The notes: generated by a model not told the origin, from the letters alone. Shown: positions 9,875 through 19,092, counted from the stretch's first letter. The stretch: DNA of 64,000 bases from Bradyrhizobium sp. CCBAU 051011 (GCF_009930815.1 NZ_CP022222.1:2336501-2400500); one strand, 5' to 3'. Numbers and translations are program-made.

Positions 9875-11071
9875 TCAGCGCTTGCGGTCGGAGCCGCAGA
9901 CCGCGCCCTTGGCGACCAGCGCCGCGATCTCGTCTTTGGAATAGCCGAACTCGCCGAGCACCTCTGATGTGTGCTGGCTGAATTTCGGCGGCGTCCGGCG
10001 CAGGCTCGGCTTGGTCCGCTCCAGCCGGATCGGGGAGGCGACGCCCTTGTACCAGTCCTTTTCGATGATATCGCCGCGATGCAGCGTATGAGGATTGGTC
10101 AGGGCCTGGTCGATTTTTTGCACCGGACCGGCCGGCAGGCCGGCGGCCAGCAGGCGATTGCAGAGCGGCTCGGCCTCGTGCTGGCTGAACACGGCGGCAA
10201 GCTCGGCGCGCAATGCGTCGCGGTTGGCAATCCGGTCCTTGTTGCGGGCAAAGCGCGGATCGGTACCGAGCTCGGGCTTGCCGATTTCCTTGGCGAGCTT
10301 GCGGAAGGTGCCGTCATTACCGACGCCGATGAAGATGTTGTCGGTTTTGGTCGGGAAGATCGCATACGGCACTAGGTTCGGGTGCTCGTTGCCGGTCAGG
10401 CCCGGTGGCTTACCATGCATGAAATAATTCGCGGTATGTGGATGCATGATCGCGAGGCCGGTTTCATACAGCGTGGTTTCTAGAAACTGTCCCAAACCGG
10501 AACGCTGCCGCTCCGACAGCGCCATCAGGATGCCGATCGCCGCATAAAGCCCGGTGGTGATGTCGACCAGCGGAACGCCGATTCGCATCGGGCCGCTTTC
10601 GGGCGAGCCGGTCGCCGCGATCATGCCGGTCATGGCCTGGATGATCGCGTCATAGCCGGGATTGCCGCCGCGCGGGCCGTCGGCGCCGAAGCCGGAAATC
10701 CGGCAATGCACCAGCTTTGGAAATTTCGCGCGCAGCACGTCGTTGCCGATGCCCCATTTGTCGAGCGTGCCCGGCTTGAAATTCTCGATCAGGACGTCGG
10801 CGGTCTCCAGCAACTTCATCAGCACGGCGCGCCCGCCTTCGGAAGCGAGGTCGAGCCCGATCGAGCGCTTGTTGCGGTTGATGCCGACGAAATAGGCCGC
10901 GTCCTCATCATGGAAAGGAGGGCCCCAGTCGCGCACCTCGTCGCCGGCCGGCGGTTCAACCTTGATCACGTCGGCGCCGTGGTCGGCGAGGATTTGCGTG
11001 CAATAGGGGCCGCCGAGCACGCGCGTCAGGTCGATCACGCGCAGGCCGGTCATTGCGCCGGTAGAACTCAT
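9875..11071 (-). CDS. CaiB/BaiF family (class III) CoA transferase
   Basis: 398 residues. Class III CoA transferases move CoA between carboxylic acids through a covalent aspartyl-CoA intermediate. The N-terminal pattern GLRVIDLTRVLGGPYCTQIL, the ADVLIENFKPG motif and the catalytic Asp170 in GVPLVDITTGLYAA are all present. The formyl-CoA:oxalate enzyme is the best-known relative, but no oxalyl-CoA decarboxylase is nearby, so the substrate is unknown. A second ATG at 11053 is possible. It runs in the same direction as ugpB but is separated by 246 bases, so a shared operon is unlikely. Confidence 0.88.
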   Translation of the reverse strand: MSSTGAMTGLRVIDLTRVLGGPYCTQILADHGADVIKVEPPAGDEVRDWGPPFHDEDAAYFVGINRNKRSIGLDLASEGGRAVLMKLLETADVLIENFKPGTLDKWGIGNDVLRAKFPKLVHCRISGFGADGPRGGNPGYDAIIQAMTGMIAATGSPESGPMRIGVPLVDITTGLYAAIGILMALSERQRSGLGQFLETTLYETGLAIMHPHTANYFMHGKPPGLTGNEHPNLVPYAIFPTKTDNIFIGVGNDGTFRKLAKEIGKPELGTDPRFARNKDRIANRDALRAELAAVFSQHEAEPLCNRLLAAGLPAGPVQKIDQALTNPHTLHRGDIIEKDWYKGVASPIRLERTKPSLRRTPPKFSQHTSEVLGEFGYSKDEIAALVAKGAVCGSDRKR

Positions 11072-11257
11072 GGAGAAAACCTTCGCTCAGGATGAGAATG
11101 GAGGTCCTGAGCTAGCGGTCTTCAGGCGCGGCGGCAATGGCGTCGCGCGCACAGCCGCATGACGCGGTAGCAACCTCGCAAAAATTCCGCGGGGCGAACG
11201 GCCCGTCGATAGCAGCGGCGGGCCGTCCGGATCGTGTTGTCAGACGACGGCCGGTCG

Positions 11258-11683
11258 TTATACGACCGCCAGGCGGACATCCACATTGCCGCGGGTGGCG
11301 TTGGAGTAGGGGCACACCTGGTGCGCCTTCGCCACCAGCGCTTCCGCTTCCGCCTTGGGAACGCCGGGGAGCGAGACGGCGAGATCGATGTCGAGGCCAA
11401 AGCCGCCTTCCGAACGCGGGCCGATGCCGACGGTGGAGGTCACGGTCGCGTCCGCGGGCACCTTCGGACCGCCCTGGGAAGCGACGAACTTCATCGCACC
11501 GATGAAGCAGGCGGCATAGCCGGCCGCGAACAACTGCTCGGGATTGTTGCCGGCGCCACCGCCGCCGCCGAGCTCCTTCGGGGTCGCGAGCTTGACGTCG
11601 AGCGCGCCGTCGAGGGTGGCGGCAGTGCCGTCACGGCCGCCGGTGGCTTTGGCGCTGGTCTTGTAGAGCACGTTCACGGACAT
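11258..11683 (-). CDS. ohr: Organic hydroperoxide resistance protein Ohr
   Basis: 141 residues, OsmC/Ohr family. A thiol peroxidase that reduces fatty-acid and other organic hydroperoxides using lipoyl-dependent recycling. The reactive cysteine is Cys59 ([11 protein letters not shown]) and the resolving cysteine Cys124 ([13 protein letters not shown]); the glycine-rich [20 protein letters not shown] segment is typical of Ohr rather than OsmC. It is divergent from ohrR, with two operator-like palindromes between them. Confidence 0.96.
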   Translation of the reverse strand: MSVNVLYKTSAKATGGRDGTAATLDGALDVKLATPKELGGGGGAGNNPEQLFAAGYAACFIGAMKFVASQGGPKVPADATVTSTVGIGPRSEGGFGLDIDLAVSLPGVPKAEAEALVAKAHQVCPYSNATRGNVDVRLAVV

Positions 11684-11726
11684 GGTGATCTCCCTTGGGT
11701 CTGCCGTTTCGATGGCCTATGTATTG

Positions 11727-11786
11727 CACACAATTAGATTGTGCGCAATATAAAATATTGCGGGCGGCACAATTTGATTGTATGCA
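11727..11786. promoter_or_regulatory. Twin OhrR operator sites between ohr and ohrR
   Basis: Two similar AT-rich palindromes: ACACAATTAGATTGTG within 11727-11747, and CACAATTTGATTGTAT within 11768-11786. Both share the core ACAATTnGATTGT, close to known OhrR sites (TACAATT/AATTGTA). Their centres are about 40 bases apart. One lies nearer each gene, so a repressor could control both directions and be released when OhrR is oxidised. Confidence 0.82.
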
Positions 11787-11849
11787 ATTGAAATCAAGCG
11801 TTTAGGTTCCCAAATCAGCGCCCGGGCGCTGCCCGTTAACGAGGTCGTG

Positions 11850-12308
11850 ATGGCCAGGAAATCTTCGGCGGACCTTCCGCTCCGGCTCCATAATCAAATC
11901 TGCTTCGCGGTGTATTCCACCGCGCACGCGTTCAATCGCGTCTACAAGCCGCTGCTCGACAAGCTCGGCCTGACCTATCCGCAATATCTCGTCATGCTGG
12001 TGCTGTGGGAGCGCGACGGCGTGCCGGTGAAGGATATCGGCGAACGGCTGTTCCTGGATTCCGGCACGCTGACGCCGCTGCTCAAACGGCTGGAGGCCGC
12101 CGACCTAATCAAGCGAACCCGCAGCACCGAGGACGAGCGGCAGGTGCTGATCGCGTTGACGATCAAGGGCGAGTCGCTCAGGGAAAAAGCGAGGGCCGTG
12201 CCGCAATCGATTCTGGCGGCGTCAGCCTGCTCGGTTGGCGAACTCGTGGCGATGAAGAACGAGATCGTCGCGCTGCGCGACCGGCTGAATGCGGTGCTGG
12301 GGGAGTAG
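11850..12308 (+). CDS. ohrR: MarR-family peroxide sensor repressor OhrR
   Basis: 152 residues from the ATG at 11850 (MARKSSADLPLRLHNQICFA), with GAGG upstream. An in-frame ATG at 11778 would lie inside the second operator, so it is unlikely. Winged-helix DNA-binding protein. Cys18 in HNQICFAVYS is the conserved peroxide-sensing residue, and Cys127 (ASACSVGEL) fits the two-cysteine OhrR class. The recognition region is DSGTLTPLLKRLEAADLI and the wing is RTRSTEDERQV. It represses ohr until oxidised by organic peroxide. Confidence 0.94.
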   Translation: MARKSSADLPLRLHNQICFAVYSTAHAFNRVYKPLLDKLGLTYPQYLVMLVLWERDGVPVKDIGERLFLDSGTLTPLLKRLEAADLIKRTRSTEDERQVLIALTIKGESLREKARAVPQSILAASACSVGELVAMKNEIVALRDRLNAVLGE

Positions 12309-12319
12309 GGGGTGGGCGG

Positions 12320-12556
12320 TTAGAGGCGCTTCTTGGAGAAGGCGCGGCCGGACGCCGACTTCAGATACCTTTCGAAGGCGAACGCCTGCGCCGCATTGCT
12401 GAAGGCCACGTAAGTCTTGATCCTCCACGGTCCATGCTTCGATGTGTGCGGGACTTCACCAGCATTGTGCTTGGCCAGTCGCGCACGTGGGTCATCGGTA
12501 ATTCCAACGTAGAAATGTAGCGAGTCGAGACTTTCGAGAATGTAGACGTACTTCAT
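12320..12556 (-). CDS. GIY-YIG nuclease-fold protein (UPF0213-like)
   Basis: 78 residues. A single GIY-YIG domain: YVYILES then FYVGITDDPRARLAKHNAG, with the catalytic-type Arg in DDPRARL and Glu in FAFERYLKS. Stand-alone proteins of this size are common in bacteria; their biological role is unclear, though the fold is that of single-strand nicking nucleases. It is convergent with ohrR (11-base gap) and lies downstream of the tRNA-Ala gene. Confidence 0.9.
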   Translation of the reverse strand: MKYVYILESLDSLHFYVGITDDPRARLAKHNAGEVPHTSKHGPWRIKTYVAFSNAAQAFAFERYLKSASGRAFSKKRL

Positions 12557-12647
12557 GGCGGATCGCCCCCGCCGTCCAGCCTACACTCGACCGATAGGCT
12601 TGCCGAGGCCCGGCTTCGCCCTTCGGGCTACGCCGCGGCAGCCTTCG

Positions 12648-12711
12648 CTTGCTTCGCTACGATGGAGCTCGGCTGGCTTGCCGAGCCGTAGCTTGCGAAG
12701 TAAGCGAAGGC
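12648..12711. repeat. Long imperfect hairpin repeat immediately 3' of tRNA-Ala
   Basis: Outer arms GCCTTCGCTTGCTTCGCTACG and CGTAGCTTGCGAAGTAAGCGAAGGC pair with one mismatch and a short bulge. Inside is a second hairpin, CTCGGC/GCCGAG. It abuts the tRNA 3' end (minus strand) and may end or process the tRNA transcript. Confidence 0.7.
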
Positions 12712-12787
<76 letters not shown>

Positions 12788-12852
12788 TTAAGAATCGCGC
12801 GCCTCAAATTCGGCGTGCGGGCATGTCCCTCAACCACAGTTCAGGGACGATC

Positions 12853-13272
12853 TCAAGTCTCTTCATCACCTCCGACGTCGCCGATGATGTCGGTAACGTC
12901 TTCGTCGCCTTCTTCCTCGTCCGGAATGAAGGTGGAATCGTCGTCGTCATCGTCCTCGATGGTCTCATCGATCTCGATGTCGTCTTCCGATTCGGGAACC
13001 ACGGCCTTGACCTTGCCGGTGTTCTCCTCGGCATCGGCCTCCTCGAGCGAGACCAACTCTTCGGCCTCGGCGGGCTCCGGCATGTCGGCAGCGGTGGTCG
13101 CGGCGGCAGCGGCGCGTGCGGCATCGCCACGGGCGGCCCGGGGCGGCGCAATCGGCGCAATCGGCACGACCTCGCCAGTGTAGGGCGAAATCACCGGGTT
13201 CTTGTTCAGGTCGTAGAATTTCTTACCCGTCGTCGGGCAAATACGTTTGGTTCCGAGATCGGATTTAGCCAC
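12853..13272 (-). CDS. FYDLN acid domain protein (TIGR02300 family)
   Basis: 139 residues, GTG start at 13272 with AGGA 7 nt upstream. The N-terminus AKSDLGTKRICPTTGKKFYD followed by LNKNPVISPYTGE resembles a small zinc-ribbon-like start. The C-terminal half is extremely acidic, with runs of Asp and Glu (for example EDDDDDD). TIGR02300 proteins are conserved in alphaproteobacteria without a known function. Divergent from aroA and just upstream of tRNA-Ala on the same strand. The acidic tail might mimic nucleic acid or bind basic proteins, which is speculation. Confidence 0.92.
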   Translation of the reverse strand: MAKSDLGTKRICPTTGKKFYDLNKNPVISPYTGEVVPIAPIAPPRAARGDAARAAAAATTAADMPEPAEAEELVSLEEADAEENTGKVKAVVPESEDDIEIDETIEDDDDDDSTFIPDEEEGDEDVTDIIGDVGGDEET

Positions 13273-13415
13273 GTGTGGATCCTGGGAAATTCTGAAAAAC
13301 GGTGCTTCACTTGGCTAGTTGAGGGGCTGGTGTCAATAGCAGTTTGTCGCATTTGACGGCAGCGTGACGTGCTGGGGCCCATGTGATACTGCGGCCCCCG
13401 CAGAGGACCACAATC

Positions 13416-14753
13416 TTGACCCACTCAACCGCCCAAACCCCGCTGGAATCCCGCGCCGGCGGCCCCCTGACCGGGAAAGTCCGCGTTCCCGGCGACAAGT
13501 CGATTTCGCATCGCGCCCTCATTCTGGGGGCACTTTCGGTCGGCGAAACCCGCATTTCAGGCCTGCTGGAGGGTGAAGACGTCCTCAACACGGCCAAATC
13601 CATGCAGGCATTGGGCGCCAAGGTCGAGCGGTCCGGACCGTTTGCCTGGAAGGTCGCAGGCGTCGGCGTGGCCGGCTTCGCCCAGCCAGCCTCCCCGCTC
13701 GATTTCGGCAACTCCGGTACCGGGTGCCGGCTGGTGATGGGGGCGGTGGCGGGCTGCCCGATCTCGGCCGTGTTCGACGGCGATGCCTCGCTGCGCTCCC
13801 GGCCGATGCGCCGGATCCTCGATCCGCTCGAATTGATGGGCGCCAAGGCCGGCGAGATCAGGGAAGGCGGCCGCCTGCCGCTGACGCTGCATGGCGCGCG
13901 CGATCCCGTGCCGATTCTCTATCGGACTCCGGTGGCCTCGGCCCAGATCAAGTCGGCAGTGCTGCTGGCGGGGCTTGCCGCGCCCGGCGTCACCACCGTC
14001 ATCGAGCAGGAAGCCAGCCGCGACCACACCGAACTGATGCTGAAACATTTCGGCGCCGAGATCGTCTCGGCCAGGGAAGGCAGCCACGGCCGCAAGATCG
14101 CGCTCACCGGCCAGCCCGAACTGCATGGCGCCGAGGTCGTGGTGCCGGCCGATCCGTCGTCGGCGGCATTTCCGGTCGTGGCGGCGCTGGTCGTCGAGGG
14201 CTCCGACATCGTTTTCTCCGATGTCATGACCAATCCGCTGCGCACCGGCCTGTTCACGACGCTGCGCGAGATGGGCGCGTCCATTGAAGAGCACGATGTT
14301 CGCGGCGACGCCGGCGAGCCGATGGCCACCTTGCGCGTGCGTGCCTCCAAACTGCGCGGAGTCGAGGTGCCGCCGGAGCGCGCGCCCTCGATGATCGATG
14401 AATATCTGGTGCTGGCGGTTGCGGCTTCGTTCGCGGAAGGCACGACGATCATGCGCGGCCTGCAGGAATTGCGCGTCAAGGAATCCGACCGGCTGGAGGC
14501 GACTGCCGCCATGCTGCGCGTCAACGGCGTCAGGGTCGAGATTGCCGGCGATGACCTGATCGTCGAGGGCCGCGGCCACGTGCCGGGCGGCGGTCTCGTC
14601 GCCACCCACATGGATCATCGTATCGCGATGTCGGCGCTGGTGATGGGACTGGCCGCCAACAAGCCGGTCAAGGTCGACGACACCGCCTTCATCGCGACGA
14701 GCTTCCCGGATTTCATTCCGATGATGCGCGCACTGGGCGCGGGGTTTTCGTGA
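13416..14753 (+). CDS. aroA: 3-Phosphoshikimate 1-carboxyvinyltransferase (EPSP synthase, class II-like)
   Basis: 445 residues from the TTG at 13416, with AGAGGA about 10 nt upstream; a GTG at 13383 is also in frame but lacks such a site. It joins PEP to shikimate-3-phosphate in the shikimate pathway and is the glyphosate target. Motifs: [18 protein letters not shown] (Lys28), [40 protein letters not shown] and [10 protein letters not shown]. Overall it resembles the Agrobacterium CP4 enzyme, but the residue matching CP4 Ala100 is Gly101, so CP4-like glyphosate tolerance should not be assumed. It is convergent with the TctC gene; cmk follows downstream. Confidence 0.95.
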   Translation: MTHSTAQTPLESRAGGPLTGKVRVPGDKSISHRALILGALSVGETRISGLLEGEDVLNTAKSMQALGAKVERSGPFAWKVAGVGVAGFAQPASPLDFGNSGTGCRLVMGAVAGCPISAVFDGDASLRSRPMRRILDPLELMGAKAGEIREGGRLPLTLHGARDPVPILYRTPVASAQIKSAVLLAGLAAPGVTTVIEQEASRDHTELMLKHFGAEIVSAREGSHGRKIALTGQPELHGAEVVVPADPSSAAFPVVAALVVEGSDIVFSDVMTNPLRTGLFTTLREMGASIEEHDVRGDAGEPMATLRVRASKLRGVEVPPERAPSMIDEYLVLAVAASFAEGTTIMRGLQELRVKESDRLEATAAMLRVNGVRVEIAGDDLIVEGRGHVPGGGLVATHMDHRIAMSALVMGLAANKPVKVDDTAFIATSFPDFIPMMRALGAGFS

Positions 14754-14771
14754 GAGGCGGGCTTGCTGGGT

Positions 14772-15761
14772 TCAGGACGGCGCAAGCCCAAGGCTCGTCA
14801 CCGCCTCAAGCCAGACCGGCGATTCTTCCCTGTACAATTTCTGCGTCTCCTCGAAGGTCATCGCGGTGTCATCGACGCCGAACGATTTCATGACCTTCAG
14901 CACCTTTTCGGTCTTGCCGCCGGCGACGAGGAGTTTTGAGAGTTTTTGAATGACGTCCGCCGGCGTGCCGGCGGGAGCGGCGCAGCACTGGAAGCCGGTC
15001 AATTGGAAGATGCGCGATGTTGCGCCCTGTTCCTTGAAGGACGGCACATCCGGCAATGTCGACATCCGCTTGCGCGAAACCGCGACCGCATGGCCGCGGC
15101 CGCTTTGCAGGACCGACAGTGCCGCGGAATAGCTGCCGTGGGCGCCGTCGATAAATCCGCCGGCAAGATCGGTCCACATCGGTGCCTCGCCGCGATAATG
15201 AACCGCTTCCATCTTGAGGCCGTACTGCTTGTTCATCTCGGCGACGGCCATGTGCGCGTATGACCCGGCGCCATAGGTGCCGATGTTGACCTTCTCGGCT
15301 TTCTTCGCATAGGCGACGAATTCATCGAGGGTCTTGGCGCCGGTCTTTTCGCTGGCGACGAACGGCAGACTGCCCGCCGGCATGATCGAGACGAGGACAA
15401 AATCCTTTTCGGCGTCGTAAGCGATGTCTTTGATCAGAACGCGGTTCATGATCATGGTCGTCGAGATCGTGAACATCAGCGTGTAGCCGTCGGGCGCGGC
15501 GCGCTTGGCTTCAACCGCTGCGACCGATCCCGAGGCGCCAGCCTTGTTTTCCACCGTCACGTTCTGGCCGGTCTCGGTCCGGATATATTCGCCATAGGTG
15601 CGCGCGAACAAATCGGTCTGCCCGCCTGCTGGATAGCCGGCGATGATCTTGATGGGCTTGGTTGGCCAGTCGGTCTGCGCATGGGCCGAAGTCCCGATCA
15701 GCGGGATCGCCGAGGCGGCGGCTGCGCTGCCGATAAAACGACGTCGTGAAATGGCGCTCAT
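14772..15761 (-). CDS. Tripartite tricarboxylate transporter (TctC/Bug) solute-binding protein
   Basis: 329 residues. A twin-arginine-type signal (SRRRFIGSAAAASAIP) ends near SAHAQ. The mature protein has the Bug-family pattern DWPTKPIKIIAGYPAGGQTD, the VENKAGASGSVAA loop and LDEFVAYAKKAEKVNIGTYG. It binds a small carboxylate or similar ligand in the periplasm. No TctA or TctB membrane genes are in the window, so it is an orphan, as is common for this family. It interrupts the aroA-cmk-rpsA order on the opposite strand, 18 bases from the end of aroA. Confidence 0.93.
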   Translation of the reverse strand: MSAISRRRFIGSAAAASAIPLIGTSAHAQTDWPTKPIKIIAGYPAGGQTDLFARTYGEYIRTETGQNVTVENKAGASGSVAAVEAKRAAPDGYTLMFTISTTMIMNRVLIKDIAYDAEKDFVLVSIMPAGSLPFVASEKTGAKTLDEFVAYAKKAEKVNIGTYGAGSYAHMAVAEMNKQYGLKMEAVHYRGEAPMWTDLAGGFIDGAHGSYSAALSVLQSGRGHAVAVSRKRMSTLPDVPSFKEQGATSRIFQLTGFQCCAAPAGTPADVIQKLSKLLVAGGKTEKVLKVMKSFGVDDTAMTFEETQKLYREESPVWLEAVTSLGLAPS

Positions 15762-15999
15762 TGTGTCCCTCCCGCCGGTGCTATTTCTGCAGATCCTTGA
15801 ATGGAATTCCCGGGCAGATTCAGATTAAAGGGGGTCAACGGCCTGGGCGAGGAAACATTTGGACGCATCTGGGGCGCGTCGGTCCGCACTGCGGAATTCA
15901 CGTTCCTCAGTGGAGACGCCGTCGGTCCCCGAGACGGCGGTCCAATAACCTTTGGCGCGCGGTCTTGACCATCATCGCCGCTCTGTGCACATGGCACTC

Positions 16000-16629
16000 A
16001 TGATCATCGCTATCGACGGGCCGGCGGCATCCGGCAAGGGTACGCTCGGCAAGCGGCTCGCTCACCATTACGGCTATCGCCATCTCGACACCGGCGTCAT
16101 CTATCGCGCGGTGGCGAAGGCGCTGCTGGATCAGGGTTTTGATCTCACCGATGAGGCGCGCGCCGTCACGGTGGCGATGGAACTCGATCCCGAAAATTTC
16201 GGCCATCCCGAGCTGAAAACGCAGCGCATCGGCGACGCAGCTTCAGTCGTGTCGGCCATCCCCAGGGTACGCGAGGCGCTGGTCAATTTTCAGCGCCAGT
16301 TCGCGGCCGACCCGCCGGGCGCCGTGCTCGACGGGCGCGACATCGGTACGGTGATCTGCCCGAATGCCGACGTGAAGATCTTTGTCGTTGCCGATCCGCA
16401 GGTGCGGGCCCAGCGCCGGACGCTGGAAGCGCTGGCGCGCGGCGAAGCCGCCGACGAGGCGATGGTACTGGCGGACATCCTGAAGCGCGACGAACGGGAC
16501 AAGAACCGCGCGGCCGCACCGCTGAAGGCCGCGGCCGACGCCCATATCCTCGATAACTCAAATCTCGATATCGAGGCCAGCGTGAGCGCCGCCATTGCGA
16601 TCGTCGAGGCCGTCCGCGCCAGGCGGTGA
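16000..16629 (+). CDS. cmk: Cytidylate kinase
   Basis: 209 residues from the ATG at 16000 ([20 protein letters not shown]); an in-frame ATG at 15991 would add three residues. Phosphorylates CMP and dCMP with ATP. The P-loop is GPAASGKG at residues 7-14, and the [20 protein letters not shown] segment carries the CMP-binding residues. Upstream of rpsA, the usual cmk-rpsA order in Proteobacteria, but with 762 bases between them, including a small opposite-strand gene. Confidence 0.95.
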   Translation: MIIAIDGPAASGKGTLGKRLAHHYGYRHLDTGVIYRAVAKALLDQGFDLTDEARAVTVAMELDPENFGHPELKTQRIGDAASVVSAIPRVREALVNFQRQFAADPPGAVLDGRDIGTVICPNADVKIFVVADPQVRAQRRTLEALARGEAADEAMVLADILKRDERDKNRAAAPLKAAADAHILDNSNLDIEASVSAAIAIVEAVRARR

Positions 16630-16710
16630 AGTTTCGGTATCGGGTCAGGCTGTGCCGCAGGAGGCAAGGGCATCCGCGGCTTCAAGCCCTCTCAATTGAG
16701 TTGGATTTTG

Positions 16711-16881
16711 TCAGTTCTTCGAGCGCGCGCGGTCGAACGGCAATTGCTGTTCGGCCATCATGACGGGCTTCGACTTGGCAGCGGCAATCGCTTTGTCGGT
16801 CGCAAAAGCGGCCGGCTTGCCGGCAACGGCCACGGCGACGGTAAAGACGGCGAAGGCGGTCAGAGCGATCAGGCTCTTCAT
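16711..16881 (-). CDS. Small predicted secreted protein, 56 residues
   Basis: ATG at 16881 preceded by GGGAGAGCTCCACCC (Shine-Dalgarno GGGAG), stop at 16711-16713. It starts MKSLIALTAFAVFTVAVAVA, a clear signal-peptide hydrophobic core with possible cleavage near AFA-TDK. A short polar tail containing AAAKSKPVMMAEQQLPFDRA follows. I do not recognise the family. The hydrophobic start, good ribosome site and isolated position between cmk and rpsA support a real gene. The mature peptide would be only about 30 residues. Confidence 0.6.
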   Translation of the reverse strand: MKSLIALTAFAVFTVAVAVAGKPAAFATDKAIAAAKSKPVMMAEQQLPFDRARSKN

Positions 16882-17391
16882 GGGTGGAGCTCTCCCTGTT
16901 TTTGGACCCGTGCCATCGTGTGGGGCGGGCGCTTAAGGGCGGGTTCCATCTCGCTTGGGCTTGCGGACCTTTCGCGTCATGCGGTCAACAAGGGGTTGAA
17001 TGCGCGGTCCCAAAGCGCGGGCTCATGGTTAGCGTCCGTCAGCCTTAAGGGCCCGTAAATCGGGCCATTTCCGGCTTGCCGAAAATGGCCCTTGGGGCTA
17101 TATCCACGGCCATCCGGGCCGCCGTCGATAAGATCAGGGCTGTCCGAGCGGGCCGGCAGGAGGTTTCAGCCCCTGCCGTCATTGGAGGAAAGTCCGCTCC
17201 AGGCTCCTGAAGTCGACACGCTGGTTTTCAGGCCCGGATAAATCAAACGTATCGAACGTGCAGGCATGCTGCCGGCCCGCTTTTGCGCTACTCCCGCAAA
17301 ATGCGGTCGTTAGGGTTTGCGGACCCCTGACACTTCACGCGCGACGCGTCCCTTAACCCGAATGGCCGGCAATACCGCATCTGGAGAACAT
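16882..17391 (+). other. 510-base gene-free region with the rpsA promoter and leader
   Basis: No convincing coding frame. It contains two strong adjacent hairpins: GGCCCG/CGGGCC at 17050-17066, and a 14-base-arm structure at 17062-17091 (GGGCCATTTCCGGC and GCCGAAAATGGCCC around TT, one mismatch). These overlap by five bases, so only one can form fully. A GC-rich leader follows until GGAGAACAT just before the rpsA ATG. The mutually exclusive hairpins could act on rpsA expression, which S1 autoregulates in enterobacteria. Nothing here is proven. Confidence 0.5.
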
Positions 17392-19092
17392 ATGGCTTCG
17401 ACTGCTGCTTCTTATAATCCTACCCGCGACGATTTCGCTGCAATGCTGGACGAGTCCTTCGCCGGCGGCAATCTGCAGGAAAGCTCCGTCATCAAGGGCA
17501 AGGTAGTTGCAATTGAAAAGGACATGGCCGTCATCGACGTCGGCCTGAAGACCGAGGGCCGCGTCGCGTTGCGCGAATTCGCCGGCCCCGGCCGCGAAAG
17601 CGATCTCAAGGTTGGCGACGAAGTCGAGGTGTTCCTCGACAGGATCGAGAATGCGCTCGGCGAAGCCGTGCTGTCGCGCGACAAGGCGCGCCGCGAGGAA
17701 AGCTGGGGCAAGCTCGAGAAGGCCTTCAACAACAACGAGAAGGTTCACGGCGTCATCTTCAACCAGGTCAAGGGTGGCTTCACGGTCGACCTCGACGGTG
17801 CCGTTGCCTTCCTGCCGCGCTCGCAGGTCGACATCCGTCCGATCCGCGACGTCGCGCCGCTGATGAACAACTCGCAGCCGTTCCAGATCCTCAAGATGGA
17901 TCGCCGCCGCGGCAACATCGTGGTGTCCCGCCGCACGGTTCTCGAAGAGACCCGCGCCGAGCAGCGCCAGGAGCTGGTGCAGAACCTCGAAGAAGGTCAG
18001 GTGATCGACGGCGTGGTCAAGAACATCACCGATTACGGTGCGTTCGTTGATCTCGGCGGCATCGACGGCCTGCTCCACGTCACCGATATCGCCTGGCGCC
18101 GGGTCAATCACCCGACCGAGGTGCTCACCATCGGCCAGACCGTGAAGGTCAAGATCATCAAGATCAACCACGAGACCCACCGCATTTCGCTCGGCATGAA
18201 GCAGTTGCTGGACGATCCGTGGCAGGGCATCGAGGCCAAGTACCCGCTGAACGCGCGCTTCACCGGCCGCGTCACCAACATCACCGACTACGGCGCGTTC
18301 GTCGAATTGGAGCCGGGCATCGAAGGCCTGATCCACGTCTCGGAAATGTCGTGGACCAAGAAGAACATGCACCCCGGCAAGATCGTCTCGACCTCGCAGG
18401 AAGTCGAAGTGCAGGTTCTGGAAGTCGATTCGGTCAAGCGCCGCATCTCGCTCGGTCTCAAGCAGACCATGCGCAACCCCTGGGAAGTCTTCGTCGAGAA
18501 GTTCCCGGTCGGCTCGACCGTCGAAGGCGAGGTCAAGAACAAGACCGAGTTCGGTCTGTTCCTGGGTCTCGACGGCGACGTCGACGGCATGGTCCATCTG
18601 TCCGACCTCGACTGGAAACTTCCGGGCGAGCAGGTCATCGACAACTTCAAGAAGGGCGACATGGTCAAGGCCGTGGTGCTCGACGTCGATGTCGAAAAGG
18701 AGCGCATCTCGCTCGGCGTCAAGCAGCTCGAAGGGGACCCCTTCGCAGAACCTGGCGACGTCAAGAAGGGCGCAGTCGTGACTTGCGAAGTGCTCGAAGT
18801 GAAGGAAGCCGGCATCGAGGTGAAGATCTCGGGCACCGACTTCACCACCTTCATCAAGCGCTCCGAACTCGCCCGTGACCGCAACGATCAGCGCGCCGAA
18901 CGGTTTGCCGTCGGCGAGAAGGTCGATGCCCGCGTCATCCAGTTCGACAAGAAGGCCCGCAAGGTGCAGGTCTCGATCAAGGCGCTGGAAGTGGCCGAAG
19001 AGAAGGAAGCCATCGCGCAGTACGGCTCCTCCGATTCGGGCGCCACGCTGGGCGACATTCTCGGCACCGCGCTGAAGAACCGCGAGAAGTAA
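17392..19092 (+). CDS. rpsA: 30S ribosomal protein S1
   Basis: 566 residues from the ATG at 17392 (MASTAASYNPTRDDFAAMLD), preceded by GGAG; an in-frame start at 17317 would add 25 residues in the leader. S1 binds mRNA on the small subunit and helps initiate translation. Six S1 (OB-fold) domains occur in tandem, shown by repeated motifs such as KNITDYGAFVDLGGIDGLLHV, TNITDYGAFVELEPGIEGLIHV and KNKTEFGLFLGLDGDVDGMVHL. The length matches alphaproteobacterial S1. A strong terminator follows. Confidence 0.98.
   Translation: MASTAASYNPTRDDFAAMLDESFAGGNLQESSVIKGKVVAIEKDMAVIDVGLKTEGRVALREFAGPGRESDLKVGDEVEVFLDRIENALGEAVLSRDKARREESWGKLEKAFNNNEKVHGVIFNQVKGGFTVDLDGAVAFLPRSQVDIRPIRDVAPLMNNSQPFQILKMDRRRGNIVVSRRTVLEETRAEQRQELVQNLEEGQVIDGVVKNITDYGAFVDLGGIDGLLHVTDIAWRRVNHPTEVLTIGQTVKVKIIKINHETHRISLGMKQLLDDPWQGIEAKYPLNARFTGRVTNITDYGAFVELEPGIEGLIHVSEMSWTKKNMHPGKIVSTSQEVEVQVLEVDSVKRRISLGLKQTMRNPWEVFVEKFPVGSTVEGEVKNKTEFGLFLGLDGDVDGMVHLSDLDWKLPGEQVIDNFKKGDMVKAVVLDVDVEKERISLGVKQLEGDPFAEPGDVKKGAVVTCEVLEVKEAGIEVKISGTDFTTFIKRSELARDRNDQRAERFAVGEKVDARVIQFDKKARKVQVSIKALEVAEEKEAIAQYGSSDSGATLGDILGTALKNREK

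Noticed and set aside
15952..15999. Upstream extension of cmk
   Set aside because: Adds residues not seen in the family before the conserved [14 protein letters not shown] start.
17181..17200. GAGGAAAGTCCG-like stretch resembling part of RNase P RNA
   Set aside because: Only about 12 bases match. The conserved 3' part and the rest of the RNase P core are missing in the following 200 bases.
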